From assembly GCA_024684065.1 (NCBI GenBank), contig JAIKXO010000219.1, forward strand, positions 1 through 17,086: a stretch of DNA of 17,086 nucleotides, written 5' to 3'. This DNA comes from Lachnospiraceae bacterium. Its GTDB lineage: Bacteria > Bacillota_A > Clostridia > Lachnospirales > Lachnospiraceae. The notes beneath the pieces are model-generated. The model was given only the letters and a program-made list of their open reading frames with translations. It made no database searches and had not been told where the DNA came from. Of the stretch, positions 7,566 to 13,988 are shown piece by piece. Made by a program: the position numbers and the translations under genes. Positions within the stretch are counted from its first letter, which is position 1. Each line of letters starts with the position of its first letter.

Positions 7566-8333
7566 ATGGCAAATATTGGTTTGATAAAGCCGTTGATAGC
7601 CAAATTGGTGGATGAAGCTACAAAAGCTTACACAGGCGGTTTTTATTGCGGGCATGCGATCCAGGTCGATGTTACCCCGAACTATTCCGAGGGAAATCTT
7701 TACGGCGATGATATGCTTGTAGAGTATGATAAGGAATTCAAGGACGGCGATGTTTCCTTGAACACGACACATCTTCCGATTGCTTCTGCCTCTACCATGT
7801 TCGGGCATACCGTATCAGGGCAGCAGGTTGTTTATAAGAGCAGCGACGAGGCTAACTATGTAGGCGTAGGCTTCCTGACCAAAAAGAAAGTTGACGGCGT
7901 TACTTCTTACGTGGGTAACGTTATCTACAAGGCGAAGTTTACGGAAGGACAGGAGACCCACAACACCAAGGGTGATAATATCGAGTACGGCACGCCTACG
8001 ATCTCCGGAAAGATTGCCCCGCTTTCAACTACGAGCGAGTGGAAAGCTACGAAGGAGTTCGATAATCAGGGTGATGCAATAGCCTGGTATGAGGGCATAC
8101 TCAATTATTCCGCAACTTCGACATATTCTGTAATATTCAACAGCATGGGCGGATCAGCTGTTGAAACGCAGAGAGTTGCTGCAGGTGAAAAGGTTATAGA
8201 ACCCGATGATCCCACAAAGGAAGGATCCACCTTTGCAGGATGGTATTCCGATCTTGACTGCACCGATGCATGGACATTCGCTACCGATACGGTAACCAGT
8301 GATCTTATGCTCTATGCAAAGTGGACATCATAA
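7566..8333 (+). CDS. Major tail protein with C-terminal InlB-B/Flg_new-like domain
   Basis: A 255-residue tube subunit. The N-terminal 185 residues look like the Gram-positive phi13/TP901-type major tail protein: IGLIKPLIAKLV at the start, VTPNYSEGNLYGDD, a TMFGHTV loop and the repeated YVGVGFL / VIYKAKF strands. Residues about 187-255 are a separate beta-grasp-like repeat: YSVIFNSMGGS, a VAAGEKV strand, the P-T-KEGSTFAGWYSD core and the closing LMLYAKWTS. This is the signature of Listeria-Bacteroides (InlB B-repeat/Flg_new) domains, usually displayed on the tail surface. ATG 7566 follows AGGAGG (7551-7556) by 9 bases; in-frame ATG 7506 lies inside the preceding gene. Confidence 0.9.
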   Translation: MANIGLIKPLIAKLVDEATKAYTGGFYCGHAIQVDVTPNYSEGNLYGDDMLVEYDKEFKDGDVSLNTTHLPIASASTMFGHTVSGQQVVYKSSDEANYVGVGFLTKKKVDGVTSYVGNVIYKAKFTEGQETHNTKGDNIEYGTPTISGKIAPLSTTSEWKATKEFDNQGDAIAWYEGILNYSATSTYSVIFNSMGGSAVETQRVAAGEKVIEPDDPTKEGSTFAGWYSDLDCTDAWTFATDTVTSDLMLYAKWTS

Positions 8334-8347
8334 AAAATAAGTTTCAT

Positions 8348-8378
8348 GCCGGGGGGGTTGATTCCTCTCCGGCTTATT
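8348..8378 (+). terminator. GC-rich hairpin after the major tail gene, attenuator-like
   Basis: GCCGGGGGGG (8348-8357) pairs with CCTCTCCGGC (8364-8373) over 10 bp including two G-T wobbles, with a TTGATT loop. Only TTATT follows, so as an intrinsic terminator it is weak. It lies in the 58-base gap after the highly expressed tail tube gene, where a partial stop or an RNA-stabilising 3' end would lower expression of the chaperone genes. Confidence 0.5.
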
Positions 8379-8391
8379 ACTGGGAGGCAGA

Positions 8392-8829
8392 ATGTACGAT
8401 ACTTTTACGAAGATTGAAATAGGCGGAGGAAACCACCCTATCAAGTGCAATATTGAGGTGATGGCAGCGCTTCAGGATAAATTCGGGAGTCTCAACGCTT
8501 TTGAGAAAGCTATCATAGGGCTCCAGGATGTGTACGATGATGACGGAAAGCCTAAAAGGGACGAAGAGGGAAAACAGTTATTTATAGCGGGGGAACCGTC
8601 TATAAAAGCAATACTCGAAGCACTCCCGATAATGCTCAAAGCTGGCTATGATGACGCTATCGAGCAGGGAGAAGCTTCGGAGCGTCCTGATTTAAGAAGG
8701 GCTATAAAAGAGGCTGATTTTAATTATATCAAGGTAGCTAATGCTATCCATGATGAGTTCAAACGCTGTTACGAAAGAAAAAACCGGACAACCCCGCCGA
8801 AGCGGGGAGGGAAGGCGAGGAAAGCCTGA
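8392..8829 (+). CDS. Tail assembly chaperone, lambda gpG-like
   Basis: A 145-residue chaperone that holds the tape measure soluble and recruits tube subunits but is absent from the virion. It starts with FTKIEIGGGNHPIKCNIEVMAALQDKFGS, typical of Gram-positive gpG proteins, contains an acidic helix-rich middle (AILEALPIMLKAGYDDAIEQGE), and ends in a basic tail (PPKRGGKARKA). GGGAGG (8382-8387) is 4 bases from ATG 8392. Near its 3' end an A AAA AAC sequence lies in the correct frame for -1 slippage, which would make the longer gpGT-like form. Position between major tail protein and tape measure agrees. Confidence 0.88.
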   Translation: MYDTFTKIEIGGGNHPIKCNIEVMAALQDKFGSLNAFEKAIIGLQDVYDDDGKPKRDEEGKQLFIAGEPSIKAILEALPIMLKAGYDDAIEQGEASERPDLRRAIKEADFNYIKVANAIHDEFKRCYERKNRTTPPKRGGKARKA

Positions 8830-9011
8830 TAGACTTCTGGCGGATCATAGGCTTGGGCTTGCAATGCGGGCTCAGCAAGCGGGAGACTGAACGCCTGAGG
8901 CTTGTTGAATGGGAAACGATCATTGACGTGTTTAAAGTCCGTCATAACATGCTTGTGTCACGTCAAAAGTATAAAATGCCCGAGCCGGTTGTATCACTTT
9001 CGGACTTGTAA
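8392..9011 (+). CDS. Tail assembly chaperone gpGT-like, -1 frameshift product
   Basis: Predicted fusion made by -1 slippage at 8778-8784 (segments 8392-8784 and 8784-9011), about 206 residues. The downstream frame has no start codon of its own and is closed upstream by TGA at 8754-8756, yet it encodes a conserved-looking T domain: PDNPAEAGREGEESLIDFW, then IIGLGLQCGLSKRETERLRL, VEWETIIDVF and SLSDL, ending at TAA 9009-9011. The W....LGL..GLS..E...L...EW pattern is what the second chaperone ORF normally shows in Gram-positive siphophages. In lambda the G:GT ratio is critical for tail assembly and the T part contacts the tube protein. A search of entries for this part alone would confirm it. 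Confidence 0.88.
8778..8807 (+). promoter_or_regulatory. Programmed -1 ribosomal frameshift signal
   Basis: The slippery heptamer A AAA AAC (8778-8784) is in the zero frame as AGA-AAA-AAC. A 7-base spacer follows, then a stem CCCCGC (8792-8797) / GCGGGG (8802-8807) closed over a CGAA tetraloop. Heptamer, spacer length and GC-only stem match the standard bacterial/phage -1 element, and the frame entered is the T-like one. Confidence 0.9.
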
Positions 9012-9032
9012 ATTGTATGGAAAGTGATACAA
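8989..9032 (+). repeat. 13-bp perfect inverted repeat across the gpT stop
   Basis: TTGTATCACTTTC (8989-9001) and GAAAGTGATACAA (9020-9032) are exact reverse complements separated by 18 bases that contain the TAA of the T frame (9009-9011). The right arm ends 7 bases before GGAGG (9040-9044) of the small membrane-protein gene. No T-run follows, so it is not a classical terminator. It may be a translation or decay control hairpin, or a protein site. Confidence 0.75.
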
Positions 9033-9053
9033 TAAGGGTGGAGGCAGAAGGCT

Positions 9054-9311
9054 ATGATCACTTATATGATAATAAAAATCTTGAGCGATATGCCGTTCAT
9101 TCTTGCTATTGCGTTATTAAGTGCCTTAATAACCTTTATTGTCTTGTGTATTTGCTTCTACGCAAAGGGATACAGGATTTCAAAACAAACATTGACTAAC
9201 GCTACAGATAAGCTTTTGGAAAACCAGACGAGCAAGCTTGAAAAGAAAGAAGCTTGGAGAGCTTATTACAAGAAGCATAAACCGCATCCTTGGAGTGTAT
9301 GGCGGGAATGA
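9054..9311 (+). CDS. Small single-span membrane protein of unknown function
   Basis: An 85-residue protein that I do not recognise. Residues about 14-36 form one strong hydrophobic helix (FILAIALLSALITFIVLCIC), followed by a basic KGYRISK and a charged, helix-prone tail (DKLLENQTSKLEKKEAWRAYYKKH) ending in PHPWSVWRE. The positive residues right after the helix suggest the tail faces the cytoplasm. GGAGG (9040-9044) is 9 bases from ATG 9054. It lies where many Gram-positive siphophages have only the chaperones and the tape measure, flanked by an inverted repeat and a terminator, which suggests a cassette with its own expression control. Membrane-located assembly, injection or superinfection roles are all possible but unsupported. 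Confidence 0.7.
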   Translation: MITYMIIKILSDMPFILAIALLSALITFIVLCICFYAKGYRISKQTLTNATDKLLENQTSKLEKKEAWRAYYKKHKPHPWSVWRE

Positions 9312-9330
9312 TAAAAATAGACAGTTTTTT

Positions 9331-9359
9331 AAGAAGAGAGGTTAACGCCTCTCTTTTTT
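9331..9359 (+). terminator. Intrinsic terminator before the tape measure gene
   Basis: AAGAGAGG (9334-9341) pairs with CCTCTCTT (9348-9355) around TTAACG, and the stem can extend with A-T pairs at its base. The 3' arm runs into TTTTTT (9354-9359). It lies 16 bases before the tape measure start, so readthrough or an antiterminator would be needed for the downstream tail genes. Confidence 0.8.
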
Positions 9360-9375
9360 ATTTCCGGAGGATGGA

Positions 9376-12300
9376 ATGTCTGATTATAAGAGAATAGGCG
9401 CTAAGATCGTCATTGACGGGGAAAAAGAATATCAAAAAGCGTTAAGCAATGCCAAGGCGGCAACTACGCAATTTAAAAGCGAACTTTCAAAGCTTGCCAC
9501 AGAATTTGCCGGAAATGAGAAGTCGATTGACGCTCTCAGGAGCAAGCAGGAGGCTTACCGCAAAACTCAGGAATCTTTAGAAAAGACTACCCAAATACTA
9601 TCAACAAGGCTTCAAGAAGCAAGCGAAGTCAGGACAAAAGAATCCGCTGTTCTTGAGAAGAACAAGAACGAACTGGAAGGGCTCAGAAAAGAGCTTGATA
9701 AAACCAAGTCGATTTACGGTGAGAACAGCAAGGAGGTTCAGGAGCTCTCAAAGCAGATCGAGGTTTCCGAAAAGAATATCAAGCAGCAGGAGTCTGCTCT
9801 TGTCACCCTTGACACACAGATATCCCGATATAATACAGAGCTAAATAAAACGGAGACGGAGCTTGTAAAGGTATCAAGGGAGCTCGATGATACCACAAAG
9901 GAGCTGAAAGAAGCAGACGGCGGTTTCAAAATTGGGAAAAATACTCTTGAACTTTTCCAGAAGGGAGCTGAATCTGCCGGGAACACGCTGAAAGGCTTTA
10001 ATGAGAGTTTCAAAAATTTTGTGACTATGGCGGCGGCGAATCTTGCATCAGATGCGATCCGGAGCATAGGCAGAGGGCTTGCCGATATGGCTACAAATGC
10101 TATAGGAGTGGGCGCAGCTTTTGAATCCTCTATGAGCACGGTGGCAGCTACAATGTCTTTATCGGAGAAGGAGATAGCTACTGCATCAGGGAGATACAAA
10201 ATCCTTGAGGATTCCGCAAGGAAAATGGGAGCCACTACAAAATATACAGCTTCCGAGGCGGCCGAGGCGTTAAATTATCTGGCTTTAGCTGGATACAATG
10301 CGGAAAAAGCCGCCCAGGCTCTCCCCACGGTCCTTAATCTTGCTGCTGCAGGAGCCATGGATCTGGGATATACCTCTGATCTGGTTACTGATTCCATGTC
10401 GGCTCTTTCCATCGGTATGAATGAGCTTGAAGGCTTCACCGATCAGATGGCGGTCACGGCGCAGAAAAGCAATACTAATGTCGCACAGCTGGGCGAAGCA
10501 ATCCTCGTAGTGGGAGGAACGGCGAAACAGCTTGCTGGAGGCACGGTCGAGCTAAATACGGCTCTTGGAATCCTTGCTGATAATGGCATAAAGGGCGCAG
10601 AAGGCGGAACAGCTCTCAGGAACGTGCTGAAAAATCTCCTTACTCCGACGGAAAAAGCCCAGGATGCAATGGATGCCCTGAATTTCAGCGCCTACAACGC
10701 AGACGGGAGCATAAGGCCTCTGAACGAGACTATGCTGGAGCTCTCCGGGAAACTGGACGGATTAAGCGATAAAAAAAGAAATGAGATCCTTAGCCAGATA
10801 TTTGATGTAAGGAATCTTAAATCAGCTGAAGCCTTAATGTCTAATGCCGGGAAACGGTTTGACGAGCTGTCTGGTTATATTTCAAATGCTGAAGGCGCAG
10901 CGGCGAGGATGGCTTATACCATGTCAAACAACCTCACCGGGAAGATGAAGACCTTCCAGAGCGCTTCCGAGGAGCTGGGGATCTCGATCTATAAGAAGCT
11001 TGAAGAGCCTTTGAAGAGCGCGGTCGATTCAGGGATTAACGGGATCGGGATGCTTACCAACGAAGTAAACAGCGGGAAATTGGGCGCATCCCTTGATCAG
11101 TTGGGATATACGATAGAGGGTCTTGCGGAAAAAGGCGTTGAGATTGCTACAGAGATGCTCCCCAAGCTTATCGACGGATCCGCATGGCTAGTTGATAATC
11201 TGGATTTGGTAGTTACCGGGGTCGAAGCTTTGATAACGGCTTATGTAGCATATGAAGCAGCAAGCACAGCGGCAACGATAGCGACGGAGTTGTTCGGCAC
11301 TACGCTGAGCGCTACCCCGATAGGGCTTGCGGCAGGGGCTATAGCCGGGCTTGTAGTAGTATTGTCTAATCTTGATCAAGAGATGGATAATACAGCAAAG
11401 AAAACTAAAGATCATGCAGACGTTTTGGATACCGTCACAGGCAATCTGGACTCCGTTGTAGAATCAGGGGATAAACTCCTAGGCAATATTGAGGCTCAGA
11501 AAGCTTTGACTAACGATCTGATACAAGAGCTGGATGAGCTGAACAAAAAGGAAGAGCTTAACGACTTTGAGAAAAGAAGGATCCGTGATATAGTCCGAAT
11601 CCTTAATGGACAGTATCAGGGCCTTAATCTCCTTATCGACGAGAACACAGGCAAGACCATAGAAAACTCGGATGCCATAAGGGGAAGCGTAGAGGAGATA
11701 CGAAAGCTTGAGCTTTCGCAGAAAATCTATGAAGAGATAGTCAAAGCCCATGACAAAGAGACGGATGCCCTTATTTCAATGAAGGAGGCTGAGATACAGC
11801 TTCAGAAGGCTCAGGAAGAACGGACTGCTCTGCAGGAAAAGATAGTCGTAGCCCAGGACGAATATAACCAGAAGATGATTGAGACCAACGGGCTTGCCTA
11901 TGAGGAAGAGCAGGCTATTTATGATCTTACCGATCAGGAATACCAGCTGAGCGAGCAGATCAAAACTCTCAGCACTTCTCTGGACGAATGCAACAGCAAA
12001 TATGACGAAGCCCATAACCATACCGAACTGCTTAAGGAAGTAATGGAAGAAGAAACCAATGTTACGTTTGACCAGGTAGAGGCAGAGAACCAGCTTGCAG
12101 ACAGTATGAGTGCTACTGCATATATGTCCGAAGAATTATCCGGGGAAATTGACGGCCTTGGAAACGAAGTAGATGACTTAGCATCATCTACAGATAATGC
12201 GAAAGAAGCTTTCAGTCAATTTATAGATGATTATACAAATAGTCTGGAAAGCGGACTAAAAAAGAATTCGGATATTTTCAGTGAATTTAAAGGGGCGCAA

Positions 12301-13284
12301 GAAGTAGACCTTAATGAAATGTGGTCAAATATGCGCAGCAATATAGATGGAGTGGACGAATGGGGAAAATCCTATGAAACATTAGCCAGTAAGATCGGGA
12401 CTTCTGCTGATGAAGCATTACTATTTCTTGGAGAAATGGGCGTTGAGGGTAAAAGCCTTATAGATCAAATGCTTACTCTATCTGATGAAGAGCTCGGAAT
12501 GTTCATAGCGGACATGCAGACAGCCTTAACGCTTCCTGATAACGTCACTGCTGATCTTGTAAATGATTATATAGACGTTGCGGATTCAATTGTTACCGGG
12601 CTTACTGGGTCGCTCCAGGAAGAAGCCAAGGCAACGGGAAGAATAGACGTAGCGACCACCCAGGTAGCCGACAGGGTCACAAAGACAATAGAAGAACAGC
12701 TTCAGATCCATAATTACAGATCAGGCGTACTTTATGATCAAGGCTTTGTCATCCCGAAAAAGATTGCAACAGGAATGGAAGACAACAAAGGGGAAACGGA
12801 GAATGCAGCACAGGATGTAGCGGACACAATAGAGCGCACGTCAAGAAATGAGCTTTCAACATCGACCTTTGAAAACATAGGCGAACAGGTGGATTATGGG
12901 CTTGCGAACGGCATATTGTACAACGATGGCATGGTTTATGATGCAATCCGCAGGGTATGCGACAGGGCTGTTGACGAGGCTTATAGGCGGCTTGAAATAA
13001 ATTCTCCCTCGAAAGTATTTGAAGAAATCGGAGAATATACCGGGGAAGGTTTCGTAAAAGGCTGGGATTCAAAAGCTGACGAAATGGTCGGATCCATCAA
13101 TTCAGTGCTCGGGGATGCAGTCCCTAATGCAGCAAGAAACGAAGTGAGCAACCATAACGTATCCGTAGGCGCTCCTGTGATCAATGTTTACGGAGCCCAG
13201 GGGCAGGATATAAACCAGCTTGCAGATATCATCGGGAACAGATGGAACTTATGGATGCATCAGGCAGCAGGGGTATGGAGATAA
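9376..13284 (+). CDS. Tail tape measure protein
   Basis: A 1302-residue protein that sets tail length and is ejected ahead of the DNA. Residues about 20-190 are a long charged coiled coil (KSELSKLATEF, ESLEKTTQIL, ELEGLRKELDKTKS). About 245-540 matches the TP901-type tape measure core: AFESSMSTVAATMSLS, ARKMGATTKYTASEAAEAL, YLALAGYNAEKAAQALP, GGTALRNVLKNLLTPT. About 613-665 is hydrophobic and alanine/glycine rich (PIGLAAGAIAGLVVVL), a likely membrane-penetrating part. A second coiled coil covers about 673-895. The C-terminus has the usual repeats and LEINSPSKVFEEIGEY-GEGFVKGW (about 1204-1230). GGAGG (9366-9370) gives a 5-base spacing. At 0.15 nm per residue the tail would be near 195 nm. Confidence 0.95.
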   Translation: MSDYKRIGAKIVIDGEKEYQKALSNAKAATTQFKSELSKLATEFAGNEKSIDALRSKQEAYRKTQESLEKTTQILSTRLQEASEVRTKESAVLEKNKNELEGLRKELDKTKSIYGENSKEVQELSKQIEVSEKNIKQQESALVTLDTQISRYNTELNKTETELVKVSRELDDTTKELKEADGGFKIGKNTLELFQKGAESAGNTLKGFNESFKNFVTMAAANLASDAIRSIGRGLADMATNAIGVGAAFESSMSTVAATMSLSEKEIATASGRYKILEDSARKMGATTKYTASEAAEALNYLALAGYNAEKAAQALPTVLNLAAAGAMDLGYTSDLVTDSMSALSIGMNELEGFTDQMAVTAQKSNTNVAQLGEAILVVGGTAKQLAGGTVELNTALGILADNGIKGAEGGTALRNVLKNLLTPTEKAQDAMDALNFSAYNADGSIRPLNETMLELSGKLDGLSDKKRNEILSQIFDVRNLKSAEALMSNAGKRFDELSGYISNAEGAAARMAYTMSNNLTGKMKTFQSASEELGISIYKKLEEPLKSAVDSGINGIGMLTNEVNSGKLGASLDQLGYTIEGLAEKGVEIATEMLPKLIDGSAWLVDNLDLVVTGVEALITAYVAYEAASTAATIATELFGTTLSATPIGLAAGAIAGLVVVLSNLDQEMDNTAKKTKDHADVLDTVTGNLDSVVESGDKLLGNIEAQKALTNDLIQELDELNKKEELNDFEKRRIRDIVRILNGQYQGLNLLIDENTGKTIENSDAIRGSVEEIRKLELSQKIYEEIVKAHDKETDALISMKEAEIQLQKAQEERTALQEKIVVAQDEYNQKMIETNGLAYEEEQAIYDLTDQEYQLSEQIKTLSTSLDECNSKYDEAHNHTELLKEVMEEETNVTFDQVEAENQLADSMSATAYMSEELSGEIDGLGNEVDDLASSTDNAKEAFSQFIDDYTNSLESGLKKNSDIFSEFKGAQEVDLNEMWSNMRSNIDGVDEWGKSYETLASKIGTSADEALLFLGEMGVEGKSLIDQMLTLSDEELGMFIADMQTALTLPDNVTADLVNDYIDVADSIVTGLTGSLQEEAKATGRIDVATTQVADRVTKTIEEQLQIHNYRSGVLYDQGFVIPKKIATGMEDNKGETENAAQDVADTIERTSRNELSTSTFENIGEQVDYGLANGILYNDGMVYDAIRRVCDRAVDEAYRRLEINSPSKVFEEIGEYTGEGFVKGWDSKADEMVGSINSVLGDAVPNAARNEVSNHNVSVGAPVINVYGAQGQDINQLADIIGNRWNLWMHQAAGVWR

Positions 13285-13988
13285 TGAGGCAGTATTTCAC
13301 ATATAATGGAAAATCAAGCAAAGATTTCGAAGTGTGGATATCGGGATCCGGCGTATATAATTCCCCCGGAAGAGATATAGATACCATAGCCGTACCGGGA
13401 AGGAATGGCGATCTTACGATAGACAATGGAAGGTTTTTTAACATTGATATAGTCTATCCGGCTTTCATATTTGAATCCTTTTTAAGCAATTTTAGTGCAT
13501 TTAAGGCATATATGGCTTCGATCAGGGGATACAAGAGGCTTGAGGATACTTACCATCCAGATCATTACAGGCTTGCAAGGTTCAAAAGTGAGTTACAACC
13601 AGAAATGAACGTCCATAATAAGATAGGGAGCTTTGATCTGGTATTTGATTGCGACCCGAGGCGCTTCCTGAAGACAGGGGAAGTTCCTTTTATGCTTACG
13701 TCTGCCGGCACGATCAAGAATCCCACGCAGTTTGACAGCCTCCCTTTAATCCGGGCATACGGGACAGGGACGCTTACCATAGGGGATTGTTCCGTGGTGA
13801 TATCGACAGCAAATGTATATACAGATATCGATTGCGAGGCTCAGGAAGCCTACAAAGGGAGCACAAACTGCAATAACAATATCATCCTGGGCAATGGCGA
13901 GTTCCCGAAGCTTTCGCCGGGGAATAATTCCATTTCCTTCACAGGGCTGACACAGGTAGATATAACTCCGAGGTGGTGGACTGTATGA
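13284..13988 (+). CDS. Distal tail protein (Dit), siphovirus type
   Basis: A 234-residue hub that joins the tube to the baseplate as a hexamer ring. The start MRQYFTYNGKSSKDFEVWIS followed by DIDTIAVPGRNGDLTIDNGRF is the classic N-terminal Dit half. The middle has MASIRGYKRLEDTYHPDHYR and SFDLVFDCDPRRFL, and the C-terminal galectin-like half has GTGTLTIGD and the ending DITPRWWTV. ATG 13284 is chosen because it sits in TAATG with the tape measure stop, and the family begins here; ATG 13242 and 13275 lie within the tape measure gene. It overlaps the next start by 4 bases (ATGA). Confidence 0.92.
   Translation: MRQYFTYNGKSSKDFEVWISGSGVYNSPGRDIDTIAVPGRNGDLTIDNGRFFNIDIVYPAFIFESFLSNFSAFKAYMASIRGYKRLEDTYHPDHYRLARFKSELQPEMNVHNKIGSFDLVFDCDPRRFLKTGEVPFMLTSAGTIKNPTQFDSLPLIRAYGTGTLTIGDCSVVISTANVYTDIDCEAQEAYKGSTNCNNNIILGNGEFPKLSPGNNSISFTGLTQVDITPRWWTV

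Noticed and set aside
9017..9199. 60-codon frame starting ATG 9017
   Set aside because: It has no ribosome site, starts inside the 18-base loop of the inverted repeat, and overlaps the better-supported membrane gene, which has GGAGG at a proper distance.
9738..10235. 165-codon minus-strand frame opposite the tape measure
   Set aside because: Its serine/phenylalanine-rich translation is the usual antisense image of a lysine/glutamate-rich coiled coil.
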